Assembly (NCBI GenBank): GCA_903928045.1
Contig: CAIYPH010000151.1
Span: forward strand, 1 to 10,095
Length of the DNA stretch: 10,095 nucleotides
Reading direction: 5' to 3'
Origin: an uncultured Rhodospirillales bacterium
GTDB lineage: Bacteria > Pseudomonadota > Alphaproteobacteria > Acetobacterales > Acetobacteraceae
How positions within the stretch are numbered: the stretch's first letter is position 1; each line of letters starts with the position of its first letter. The notes beneath the pieces are model-generated. The model was not told where the DNA came from. It made no database searches and worked only from the letters and a program-made list of their open reading frames with translations. Positions 1-8,200 of this stretch are shown piece after piece. Both the position numbers and the translations under genes were made by a program.

Positions 1-2
1 TG

Positions 3-59
3 AGCCGGTTCGACGGGCTGGCGGGGGATTGGGCGGAGGAGAAGGGGTGGAAGGCTTAA
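3..59 (+). CDS. C-terminal end of an unidentified upstream gene (partial)
   Basis: The frame starting at base 3 is open to a TAA at 57-59 and reads SRFDGLAGDWAEEKGWKA, a plausible acidic and tryptophan-containing protein tail. The start lies outside the window and the fragment is too short to assign a family. The frame at base 2 is also open here and runs to the TGA at 74-76, but its glycine- and arginine-rich reading looks less protein-like. The stop lies only five bases before the AT-rich hairpin repeat, so the true end of this gene may itself have been altered by the repeat. Confidence 0.35.
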   Translation, partial: SRFDGLAGDWAEEKGWKA

Positions 60-63
60 GGGT

Positions 64-110
64 GTTCTTTTTGTGAACAAAAAGAACCAAAAAAACTTTT
101 TGGGACTTTG
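64..110 (+). repeat. AT-rich double-hairpin repeat, copy 1, at the 5' end of thrC
   Basis: Two adjacent perfect inverted repeats are visible. The first has 10-base arms at 64-73 and 78-87 around the loop TGAA. The second has 7-base arms at 87-93 and 97-103 around AAC. A tail ending in CTTTG at 106-110 follows. The A/T-rich composition contrasts sharply with the surrounding GC-rich coding DNA. A related element lies at 9885-9930, sharing the loop, the AAACTTTT block and the CTTTG tail, and part of the same sequence recurs exactly at 10076-10095. No T-run follows the first hairpin directly, so a normal intrinsic terminator is not obvious, though a folding or protein-binding role is possible. 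The TGA in the loop at 74-76 is the stop that closes the thrC frame upstream. Confidence 0.7.
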
Positions 111-121
111 TTGCCGGTGGC

Positions 122-1459
122 TTGGCCTCGCGGGATGGCGGGCTATTCGTCCCGGAGTCCTGGCCGCACTTCGTCGCCGCCGACTGGCGTGCTATGCGCG
201 GCCTGCCCTATGGCGAACTCGCCGCCCGCGTGATGCGGCCCTTCGTGGGCGATAACATCCCCTTCGCCACGCTCCAGGCGCTTTGCCGCGACGCCTATGC
301 CGGCTTCGGCCATGCCGCCGTGGCGCCGCTGGTGCAGGTGGAATCCAATCTCTGGGCGCAGGAGCTGTTCCACGGCCCGACGCTGGCCTTTAAGGACATG
401 GCGATGCAGTTGCTCGGGCGGCTGTTCGACCATGTGCTGGCCGAACAGGGCAAGCGGGTGACCATCGTCGGCGCCACCTCCGGCGACACCGGCTCGGCGG
501 CGATCGAGGCCTGCGCGGGCCGGGACCGAGTGGATATCGTCATCCTGCACCCGCATAATCGCACCAGCGAGGTGCAACGCCGGCAGATGACCACAGTTCT
601 GGCCCCCAACGTCAGCAATGTCGCGCTCGAAGGCACCTTCGATGACTGCCAGGACATGGTGAAGGCGCTCTTCGCCGATGCGCCGTTCCGTGCGGAGATG
701 CAGCTTTCCGCGGTCAACTCCATCAACTGGGCCCGCGTCGCCGCACAAATTCCCTACTACGTCGCCTCAGCCCTGGCCCTCGGCGCGCCGGATCGCGAGG
801 TCTCCTTCGCGGTGCCGACCGGCAATTTCGGCAATGTGCTGGCTGCCTGGGCGGCGCGACGCATGGGGTTGCCGATCAAGACGCTGGTGATCGGCTCGAA
901 CCGCAACAACATCCTCTCCCGCTTCCTCAGCACCAACGACATGTCGATGGTCCCGGTCGAGCCCTCGCTGTCGCCGAGCATGGACATTCAGGTAAGCTCC
1001 AACTTCGAGCGACTGCTGTTCGAACTGCTGGAACACGACGGTGCCGCCACCGCCGCCACGATGGCCCGCTTCCGCGCCGAGGGCCGCATGCCGGTGACCG
1101 ATGTCGCCTGGACGCGCGCCACCGCGCTGTTCCGCGGCTTCACCCTCGATGACCCCGGCACGCTGGCCGAAATCGCCAGGCTGCACCGCGAGAGCGGCTA
1201 CCTCGCCGACCCCCACAGCGCCATCGGCCTCGCCGCGGGCCGGCATTTCGCGGAGCCTGGGGTGCCGATGGTAGCGATGGCCACCGCCCATCCCGCCAAG
1301 TTCCCCGACGCGATGGAACAGGCGACCGGACTGCGCCCCCCTCTGCCCCCACGCCTCGCGGACCTGTATGACAGGCCGGAGAGCTTCACCGTCTGCGTCC
1401 CCGACATCTCAGCCGTTCAGGCGAAGGTGCGGGCGCTGGCCCACAGGAACGCCGCATGA
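122..1459 (+). CDS. thrC: Threonine synthase, apparently lacking its N-terminal segment
   Basis: PLP-dependent cytosolic enzyme that converts O-phospho-L-homoserine to L-threonine and phosphate, the last step of threonine biosynthesis. Seen in 445 residues counted from the TTG: DGGLFVPESWP at 5-15 near the front, the Schiff-base lysine K91 in the FKD motif, GATSGDTGSAA at 117-127, and the phosphate-binding PTGNFGN at 232-238. The core and C-terminus look intact, with no internal frameshift. The family normally has about 20 more residues in front, including a conserved Y-x-S-T-R-G motif; here that part is missing and its place is taken by the AT-rich repeat. The frame is closed upstream by TGA at 74-76, and TTG 122 is the only start-like codon before ATG 194. 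A GGTGG at 116-120 sits too close to be a good ribosome site. The gene may therefore be poorly expressed or inactive. Its stop overlaps the next gene's ATG. Confidence 0.88.
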   Translation: MASRDGGLFVPESWPHFVAADWRAMRGLPYGELAARVMRPFVGDNIPFATLQALCRDAYAGFGHAAVAPLVQVESNLWAQELFHGPTLAFKDMAMQLLGRLFDHVLAEQGKRVTIVGATSGDTGSAAIEACAGRDRVDIVILHPHNRTSEVQRRQMTTVLAPNVSNVALEGTFDDCQDMVKALFADAPFRAEMQLSAVNSINWARVAAQIPYYVASALALGAPDREVSFAVPTGNFGNVLAAWAARRMGLPIKTLVIGSNRNNILSRFLSTNDMSMVPVEPSLSPSMDIQVSSNFERLLFELLEHDGAATAATMARFRAEGRMPVTDVAWTRATALFRGFTLDDPGTLAEIARLHRESGYLADPHSAIGLAAGRHFAEPGVPMVAMATAHPAKFPDAMEQATGLRPPLPPRLADLYDRPESFTVCVPDISAVQAKVRALAHRNAA

Positions 1460-2730
1460 CCGAACCCAACCCCGCCATCCGCCTGACCCGGCTGCCCCAG
1501 GGCCTCACCGTCGTCACCGAACGGATGGACCGCGTCGAGACCGTCTCGCTCGGCGCCTATGTCGCCGCCGGCACTCGCCATGAGACCGCCGATGAAAACG
1601 GCGTCTCCCATTTTCTCGAGCACATGGCCTTCAAGGGCACCGAGCGGCGTACCGCGACCCAGATCGCCGAGGAAGTCGAGGCGGTCGGCGGCCACATCAA
1701 CGCCTATACCGCCCGCGAGCAGACCGCCTTCTACGTCAAGGTGCTGAAGGAGGACGTGGCGCTCGGCACCGACATCATCGGTGACATCCTCACCCACTCC
1801 ACCTTCGACCCCGACGAGCTGGAGCGCGAGCGCGGCGTCATCCTGCAGGAAATCGGCCAGGCCAACGACACGCCGGACGACATCATCTTCGATCATTTCC
1901 AGGAAACGGCCTTCCCCGGCCAACCCATGGGCCGCCCGGTGCTCGGCACCGAGAAGCGCATCAAGACCATGAAGCGCGACGTGCTGACCACCTACATGCG
2001 CCGCCATTACGCCCACACCAACACCGTGGTCGCCGCCGCCGGCAACATCCAGCACGACGAATTCCTTGACCTCGTGCAGCGCCACTTCGCCGACCTGCCG
2101 CATGACCCCGCCCCCCCGGCGCTGCCCGGCATCTATGGCGGTGGCGAGTTCCGCGAGGGCCGTGATCTCGACCAGGTGCACATCGTGCTCGGCTTCCCCT
2201 CGGTTGCCTATGACGACGCCGACTACTACCCGACCATGCTGCTCTCCACCCTGCTCGGCGGTGGCATGTCGTCCCGGCTGTTCCAGGAGGTGCGCGAGAA
2301 GCGCGGGCTCGTCTATTCGGTCTATTCCTTCAACGCGCCCCACGTCGATTGCGGCTTGTTCGGCATCTACGCAGGCACCGGCGAGAGCGAGGCGGCCGAG
2401 CTGATGCCTGTGGTACTGGAGGAACTGCGCAAGGTGCAGTCCGAGGTCCACGCCGCGGAACTGCAGCGCGCCCGCGCCCAGGTGAAGGCGAGCCTGCTGA
2501 TGTCGCTCGAAAGCACCGGCAGCCGCTGCGAGCAGCTCGCCCGCCAGGTCCAGGTGTTCGGCCGCGTGGTGCCGACCGGCGAAACGGTGGCCAAGATCGA
2601 GGCGGTGACGGTCGCCGACATCGAACGCGCCGCGCGCCGCATTTTCCGTGCCGCCCCGACGCTGGCGGCCATGGGTCCGGCCGACCGGGTGCCCTCGCTC
2701 GCCGCCATCGCCGACGCCCTGGCGGCCTGA
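1456..2730 (+). CDS. M16 family zinc peptidase (pitrilysin / processing-peptidase type)
   Basis: Single-chain M16B-type metallopeptidase of 424 residues, the family's usual size, related to the mitochondrial processing peptidase beta subunit. The inverted zinc motif HFLEH is at 52-56 (ligands H52 and H56, catalytic E55), and E132 in VILQEI lies at the usual distance to be the third ligand. NAYTAREQTAFY at 82-93 is the conserved strand after the active site. The C-terminal half-domain carries LGGGMSSRLFQEVREKRGLVYS at about 267-288, including the conserved arginine and tyrosine of M16 C-terminal domains. There is no signal peptide, so it is probably cytosolic. The ATG overlaps the thrC stop (ATGA), with AGGAA at 1445-1449 as ribosome site, indicating translational coupling. 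A thrC-M16 order is familiar in alphaproteobacteria. The natural substrate cannot be read from the sequence. Confidence 0.93.
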   Translation: MTEPNPAIRLTRLPQGLTVVTERMDRVETVSLGAYVAAGTRHETADENGVSHFLEHMAFKGTERRTATQIAEEVEAVGGHINAYTAREQTAFYVKVLKEDVALGTDIIGDILTHSTFDPDELERERGVILQEIGQANDTPDDIIFDHFQETAFPGQPMGRPVLGTEKRIKTMKRDVLTTYMRRHYAHTNTVVAAAGNIQHDEFLDLVQRHFADLPHDPAPPALPGIYGGGEFREGRDLDQVHIVLGFPSVAYDDADYYPTMLLSTLLGGGMSSRLFQEVREKRGLVYSVYSFNAPHVDCGLFGIYAGTGESEAAELMPVVLEELRKVQSEVHAAELQRARAQVKASLLMSLESTGSRCEQLARQVQVFGRVVPTGETVAKIEAVTVADIERAARRIFRAAPTLAAMGPADRVPSLAAIADALAA

Positions 2731-2735
2731 GGAGG
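2731..2735 (+). promoter_or_regulatory. Ribosome binding site fixing the pmbA start
   Basis: GGAGG lies immediately after the M16 stop codon and six bases before ATG 2742. The pmbA frame stays open for several hundred bases upstream inside the M16 gene, so this site is what decides the start. Confidence 0.8.
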
Positions 2736-2741
2736 GCGGCG

Positions 2742-4067
2742 ATGAACACGCTCGATCTGCTCGCCGACCTGATCGCGAAAGCCCGCGCCGCCGGCGCCGA
2801 TGCCGCCGATGCGGTGCTGGTCTCCGGCACCTCGCTGTCGGTGCAGCGCCGCCTCGGCAAGATCGAGCATCTCGAACGCGCCGAGGGTCGTGATCTCGGC
2901 CTGCGCGTCTTCGTCGGCCAGCGCGCGGCGATCGCCGCCTCCTCGACCGCCGACCCGGCCGGCTTCGCGGCACTCGCCGAACGCGCCGTGGCGATGGCCC
3001 GCGTCGTGCCGGCCGACCCGCATGGCGGCCTCGCCGCCGAGGCCCGGGCCACGACGGCCGATCTCGACCTCGATGACCCCGCCGAGCCCTCCGCCGAGGC
3101 GCTGGTCGCCCGCGCCGCCGCCGCCGAGGAGGCAGCGCTCGCGGTCCCCGGCATCACCAACTCCGAGGGTGCCGAGGCCGGCTACGGCCGCACCGACATC
3201 ACCCTGATCACCTCCGCCGGTTTCGCCGGCCGCTACAGCCGCACCAGCCATTCGCTCTCCGCCACCGCGCTCGCCGGCACCGGCACGGGGATGCAGCGCG
3301 ACTACGACTACACCTCCACCGTGCACTACGCCGACCTCGAGGACGCCGCCATCATCGGCCGCTCCGCCGGCGAACGCGCCATCGCCCGGCTTAACCCGGT
3401 CCGCGTCAAGACCGGCCAATACCCGGTGATCTACGATCCGCGCGTCTCCGCCGGCCTGCTCGGCCACCTCGCCGGCGCCATCAACGGCGCCTCGGTGGCC
3501 CGCGGCACCACTTTCCTCAAGGACCGCATGGGCCAGCGCCTGTTCCGCGCGGGCATCACCGTGATCGACGACCCGCGTCGCCGCCGCGGCCTACGCTCGC
3601 GCCCCTTCGACGCCGAGGGTGTCCCAACCGCACCCCTCACCCTCGTCGAGGACGGCGTGCTGCAAACCTGGGTGCTCGACAGCCGCTCCGCCCGGCAGCT
3701 CGGCCTGGTCACCAACGGCCACGCCGCCCGCGGCACCTCCGGCCCGCCCTCGCCCTCGACCACCAACCTCTATCTCACGCCAGGCAGCCTCACGCCCGCC
3801 GAGCTGATGGCCTACATCAAGGAAGGCATCTATGTCACCGAGCTCATCGGCATGGGCATCAACGGCCTCACCGGCGACTACAGCCGCGGCGCCGCCGGCT
3901 TCATGATCCGCGATGGCGCACTCGCCGAACCCGTCGCCGAAATCACTCTCGCCAGCACCCTCCAAGAGATGTTCGCTGCCTTGACGCCCGCCAACGACCT
4001 CCGCTTCCGCCGCGGCACCGACGCCCCCACCATCCGTATCGACAGCATGACCCTCGCCGGGGCGTAG
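2742..4067 (+). CDS. pmbA: TldD/PmbA family protein, PmbA (TldE) type
   Basis: Protein of 441 residues, full length for PmbA/TldE. In E. coli, TldD and TldE form a heterodimeric protease that removes the leader of microcin B17 and degrades unfolded peptides such as CcdA; the zinc motif HExxxH belongs to TldD. No HExxxH is present here, which supports the TldE-type call. The N-terminal domain spans about 1-90 (GLRVFVGQRAA at 53-63), a middle domain about 110-220, and the C-terminal domain about 225-435. The last contains RGLRSRPFDAEG at 282-293, the family-typical VTELIGMGINGLTGDYSRGA at 365-384, and an ending in APTIRIDSMTLAG. It is cytosolic, with no signal peptide. It follows the M16 gene by 11 bases and so is probably cotranscribed. 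No tldD partner is in the window. An alternative is a stand-alone TldD/PmbA paralogue, but the overall pattern fits PmbA well. Confidence 0.9.
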   Translation: MNTLDLLADLIAKARAAGADAADAVLVSGTSLSVQRRLGKIEHLERAEGRDLGLRVFVGQRAAIAASSTADPAGFAALAERAVAMARVVPADPHGGLAAEARATTADLDLDDPAEPSAEALVARAAAAEEAALAVPGITNSEGAEAGYGRTDITLITSAGFAGRYSRTSHSLSATALAGTGTGMQRDYDYTSTVHYADLEDAAIIGRSAGERAIARLNPVRVKTGQYPVIYDPRVSAGLLGHLAGAINGASVARGTTFLKDRMGQRLFRAGITVIDDPRRRRGLRSRPFDAEGVPTAPLTLVEDGVLQTWVLDSRSARQLGLVTNGHAARGTSGPPSPSTTNLYLTPGSLTPAELMAYIKEGIYVTELIGMGINGLTGDYSRGAAGFMIRDGALAEPVAEITLASTLQEMFAALTPANDLRFRRGTDAPTIRIDSMTLAGA

Positions 4068-4094
4068 CACGTTCCGACAGGCGGGTAGAAGGAT

Positions 4095-4116
4095 GGCCAG
4101 GGCTCTGCCCCTGGCC
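4095..4116. terminator. Candidate bidirectional terminator between convergent genes
   Basis: Perfect 8-base arms (GGCCAGGG at 4095-4102, CCCTGGCC at 4109-4116) enclose a 6-base loop in the 74-base gap between pmbA and the adaptor gene. A weaker outer pairing, GGCGGG at 4080-4085 with CCCGCC at 4127-4132, could extend the structure. Neither strand has a clear T-run after the stem, so Rho-independent termination is not assured. The hairpin could also be one copy of a dispersed GC-rich intergenic repeat. Confidence 0.45.
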
Positions 4117-4141
4117 TTGCTCCCTGCCCGCCCGTCGAGCC

Positions 4142-5269
4142 TCACCGCGCCGCGGAGGGCCGCACCTTGGTGCCGTCGGTGACTTCGTTGGGGACGTTGA
4201 GGGCGACTTTTTCACCCGGCTTCACGCCCTCGGCGACGTTGATGAGGATGCCATCGGTGGATGAGATACGAATGGGCCGGAATTTCACCGTGGCGTCATC
4301 GCCGACCACCGCGACCTGCGCGGTGCCGCCCCGCTGGTTGAGCGCCGCCACCGGGATTTGCGCGAAGCTCGCCACGGGGACGCGCAGATTGGCATAGGTG
4401 AAGCTGCCGGGCACCAGGAAGCCATCGCGATTTTCAAGGTCGATCTCGATCAGCAGGGTGCGGGTGCGCGGGTCTAGCGTGCCGACGGTGCGGCTGATTT
4501 TCGCCTTCCGCTTGCGATCGGCGTTGGCGGCATCGACGATTTCGACCTCATCGCCGATATGCACGGCCGACACGTCGCGCTGTTCCACATAGGCGCCGAT
4601 GCGCAGCTTGGAGTTGTCGGCGAGCTGGATCACCGGCAGTGAGCTCGCCTGGTTGGTCGTCGCCGCCTGCATCAGGGCGCCGGGGTCGGCAAAGCGGGCA
4701 ACCACGGTGCCGTCGAAGGGCGCGCGCAGCACCTGGTAGGTGCGCATGGTGTTCAGGTTGCGCACGCTCTCCTGCGCCATCCGCAGATTGGCTTCGGTCT
4801 GCTCGACCGTCTGGACCGAGAACGTGCCGGATTTCAGCAGTTCACGCTGCCGCACCGCGAGGCGCTGCTTGTAGTCGAGATCGGCCACCGCGCTTTGATA
4901 CTGGCTCTCCAACTCGGGGCTCTCGATCTCGGCGATAACCTGCCCGGCCTTCACCATGTCCCCCTTGTCGACCGAGACGGATTTCACGTAGCCGCTCACC
5001 TTGGCGAACAGCGTCGCGGTCACGAAGGGCTTGGCATCCCCGAGCAACTGGATCTGCCGGAACTCCGGCCCCTTGATCACCGGCGCCACCACAACGCGCG
5101 GCCCGCGCGCCGCCTCGTCCTCCAGCGCCGCCTTGGCGCTGATCAGCCCGGCTGAACTCGCGCGCATGAAGTAGAGCGTGCCGATGCCGGCGCCCACGAG
5201 CAGGAGCACGCCGATCACGTAGAGCCCGAAGCTCCGCTGCCTCGGATTGACGGGGGTCGGTTCCATCAT
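4142..5269 (-). CDS. RND efflux periplasmic adaptor subunit (membrane fusion protein)
   Basis: Adaptor of 375 residues linking an inner-membrane RND pump to an outer-membrane channel. A hydrophobic segment at about 14-35 follows a basic-containing N-terminus and has no lipobox cysteine, so it is an uncleaved membrane anchor rather than a lipoprotein. The two halves of the lipoyl domain are at 89-116 (AKVSGYVKSVSVDKGDMVKA and on) and 181-200 (LRAPFDGTVVARF), separated by a short alpha-helical hairpin at about 118-172. The beta-barrel and membrane-proximal domains follow, with VGTLDPRTRTLLIEIDL at 262-278 as the typical HlyD-family strand. It starts three bases after the permease stop. AAGGGA at 5276-5281 (reverse strand), inside the permease end, serves as ribosome site, so the two are coupled. 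Two tandem ATG codons exist and the first is taken. Substrate is unknown. Confidence 0.93.
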   Translation of the reverse strand: MMEPTPVNPRQRSFGLYVIGVLLLVGAGIGTLYFMRASSAGLISAKAALEDEAARGPRVVVAPVIKGPEFRQIQLLGDAKPFVTATLFAKVSGYVKSVSVDKGDMVKAGQVIAEIESPELESQYQSAVADLDYKQRLAVRQRELLKSGTFSVQTVEQTEANLRMAQESVRNLNTMRTYQVLRAPFDGTVVARFADPGALMQAATTNQASSLPVIQLADNSKLRIGAYVEQRDVSAVHIGDEVEIVDAANADRKRKAKISRTVGTLDPRTRTLLIEIDLENRDGFLVPGSFTYANLRVPVASFAQIPVAALNQRGGTAQVAVVGDDATVKFRPIRISSTDGILINVAEGVKPGEKVALNVPNEVTDGTKVRPSAAR

Positions 5270-5272
5270 GGT

Positions 5273-8200
5273 CTATCCCTTGGCCATATGCGCGTCAGCG
5301 CCGGCCGATTCCTCGGCGAATTTCGAATCCAGCTCATGCAGCCGCGGCGGCTTGCGGCGCAGCAGCGTGTAGAAGATCGGCACGATCACCAGTGTGGCGA
5401 TCGTCGCCGCCACCAGCCCGCCGATCACCGCGCGCCCGAGCGGCGCGTTCTGCTCGCCCGCCTCGCCGGCACCGATCGCCATCGGGATCATGCCGAGGAT
5501 CATTGCCAGCGCCGTCATCATGATCGGCCGCAACCGGGTCCGCCCGGCGGCGACCACCGCCTCGAATGGGCTCACCCCATGGCGGGATCGCACGTCATTG
5601 GCGAAGCTCACCACCAGGATTGAGTTCGACACCGAGATACCCACCGTCATGATCGTGCCCATCAGCGATTCCACGTTGATGGTCGTCCCCGTCAGCACCA
5701 GCATCCAGATGATGCCGATCAGCGCACCCGGCACCGCCATCATGATGATGAAGGGGTCGACCCAGGATTGGAACAGCACCACCAGCAGCGCGTAGACCAG
5801 GATGATCGCGATCACCAGGCCCTGGGCGAGGTTGCGGAACGAGGTATCCATCACCTCCGGCTGCCCGCGCAGGTCGATATGGGTGGCGAGCGACAGGCCC
5901 TTGGAGGCCTCCGCGATCACCTTGCGGATATCGGCCGAAACCGCGCCAAGATCCCGCCCGTCGACATTGGCCGCCACGTCGATCACGCGCTGCACCGACA
6001 GGTGGTTGATGGTGGCAAACGAGGTGCGCGGCCGGATGGTCGCCACATCGGACATGCGGGTCACCGGCGCATTGGGCATCGCCGCGTAGGTCATCGTCGA
6101 GAACTGGCTCGCCACCGTGGTCGGCACGGCAATCTGCGGCTGGCTGATCGGCAGATCCATCAGGTCATCGACCGTCTGGATCGCCTCCATCGGCTGCCGC
6201 ACCGCCACGAAATAGTTCACGTTGTTGACGGGGTTGAGGAAGTAGGACGGCGCCACCAGCGAGGACGACGACAGCGACACCAGCAGGTTGTTCGACACGT
6301 CGCGCTGGGTGATGCCGAGCCCCGCCGCGCGCAGCCGGTCCACCTCGATCTGCAGCGTCGGGTAGTCCAGCACCTGCGTGATATGCGGATCCACCACCCC
6401 CGGGATTTTCGCGATCTCCACCAGCAGCTTCTGCGCGATCAGGAAGGAGCGATTGAAATTCGGGTCGGTGATCTGGATGTCGATCGGGGCGGACAGGCCG
6501 AAATTCAGCACCTGCGAGACGATATCGGCGGTCTGGAAATAGAACACCGCGCCCGGGAACGCCTCGGGCAGCTTCTGCCGCATGGCGCGCACATGGTCGA
6601 CGCTCGGCTTGTGCCCCTTCTTCAACTGGATCAGAATCTCGGCATCCGCGCTGGTCACGTTGTCCGACGGCAGCATCGCGAGATTGGACGCGAACGGCAC
6701 CCCCATCACGTCATTGATGGTCTGAATCTCGTCATTGCCGATGATCTCGCGGATCTTGGCCTGCACGGCCAGAACCTTGTCCTCCGTCACCTCTAGCCTG
6801 GTGCCGGTGGCCGCGCGGTAATGCAGCTTGATGATGCCGACGTCCGCGGTCGGGAAGAAGTCCATCCCCGCAACCGTCGCCACCGCCAGGCTGGTGCCAA
6901 GCAGCACGAAGAAACAGACCACCACGAAGCCGCGGTTGCGCAGGCAAGCCGACAGCGCGCCAGCATAGGCGTCACTCAGCCGGGCGAAAACGCGCTCGAA
7001 CCAGGCCGCGAATCCCGTGGGCTCGCCGTGATGCTCGGTCAGCATCATCCGCGCCATCGTCGGCACCACCGTGAAGGTCAGCACGAAGGAGGCCAGCATC
7101 GCCAGCACCACCGTGATCCCCAGCGGGATGAACAGGAACCGCGCCGGCCCGGTCAGCAGGAACACCGGGAAAAACACGATGCAGATCGCCAGCGTCGCCA
7201 CCGTCAGCGGCGTCACCACCTCGCCGCAGCCATCCAGAATGGCAATCGTCAGCGTCTTGCCCAGCGACTGGTTGCGGTGGATGTTCTCGATCGCCACGGT
7301 GGCGTTATCCACCAGCAGGCCGATCGCCAGCGCCAGCCCGCCCAGCGTCATCAGGTTGATCGACTGGCCCGTCGCGAACAGGCCCGCCATCGCGGCGAAA
7401 ATCGACAGCGGGATCGAGGCCGACACGATCACCATGTTCCGCCACGAGCCCAGAAACACCAGGATCATCAGCGACACCAGGATCGAGGAGATCAACGCCT
7501 CCTCCAGCACGTTGTGGATCGCCGAGGACACAAACACCGACTGGTCGAAATCGAGGCTCATATCGAGCCCGTCCGGCGCCGCGGCCTTGATCTCCGGCAG
7601 GATGGCCTTGGTCGCCTCCACCACCGCCAGCGTCGACGCGTCGGAGTGGCGCAGGATCGTCACATAGGTCGCGCGTTCGCCGTTGACGTGCACCACGTTG
7701 GTCTGGTTGGCGTAACTGTCGCCCACCTTGGCGACGTCGCCCAGCGTAACGGTGATGCCGTTGCGCACCACCAGCGGCAAATTGGCGAACTGGTCCACCG
7801 CCGACGGACTCGAATTCATCGCCACGTTGTATTCGCGCTCGCCCATCCGCGCGACGCCCGCCGGCACGATCACGTTGGAGGCCTGCAGCGCCAGCACCAC
7901 GTCGTTGGGCGCCACGCCCTTGGCCGCCATCCGCGACGGATCGAGATCGACGATGATCTGCCGCCCCTTGCCGCCATACGGCGCCGAGAGCGCGATGCCC
8001 GGCACGGTGTAGAGCTTGAGGCGGATGAAGTTGAACGTGTAGTCGACGATATTCTGCTCCGACATCGTCTTGGACGACGTCGTCATCTGCATCACGCCGA
8101 CCGAGGAGGCGTTGAACGGCAGCACCGCCGGCGGCGTCATGCCCGGCGGCATCACGCGCAGCGCCTGGTTATTCACCGCGGTGATCTGCGCCATCGCGGC

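Noticed and set aside
64..110. Reading copy 1 of the repeat as a standard Rho-independent terminator for the upstream gene
   Set aside because: The stem is AT-rich and is followed by an A-run rather than a T-run on the plus strand; the same family also occurs in a leader at 9885, so a simple terminator role is not supported.
73..255. Small GTG-started frame running through the repeat into thrC
   Set aside because: It overlaps the real thrC frame, is arginine-rich, and begins inside the hairpin with no ribosome site.
2349..2741. In-frame upstream extension of pmbA inside the M16 gene
   Set aside because: The extension is arginine/glycine-rich shadow sequence; GGAGG at 2731-2735 and the normal PmbA N-terminus support ATG 2742.
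1417..2973. Long reverse-strand open frame (about 518 codons) opposite the M16 gene
   Set aside because: It is rich in Arg, Gly and His low-complexity runs, has no ribosome site or recognisable domain, and lies opposite a clear M16 peptidase; such antisense frames are expected in high-GC DNA.
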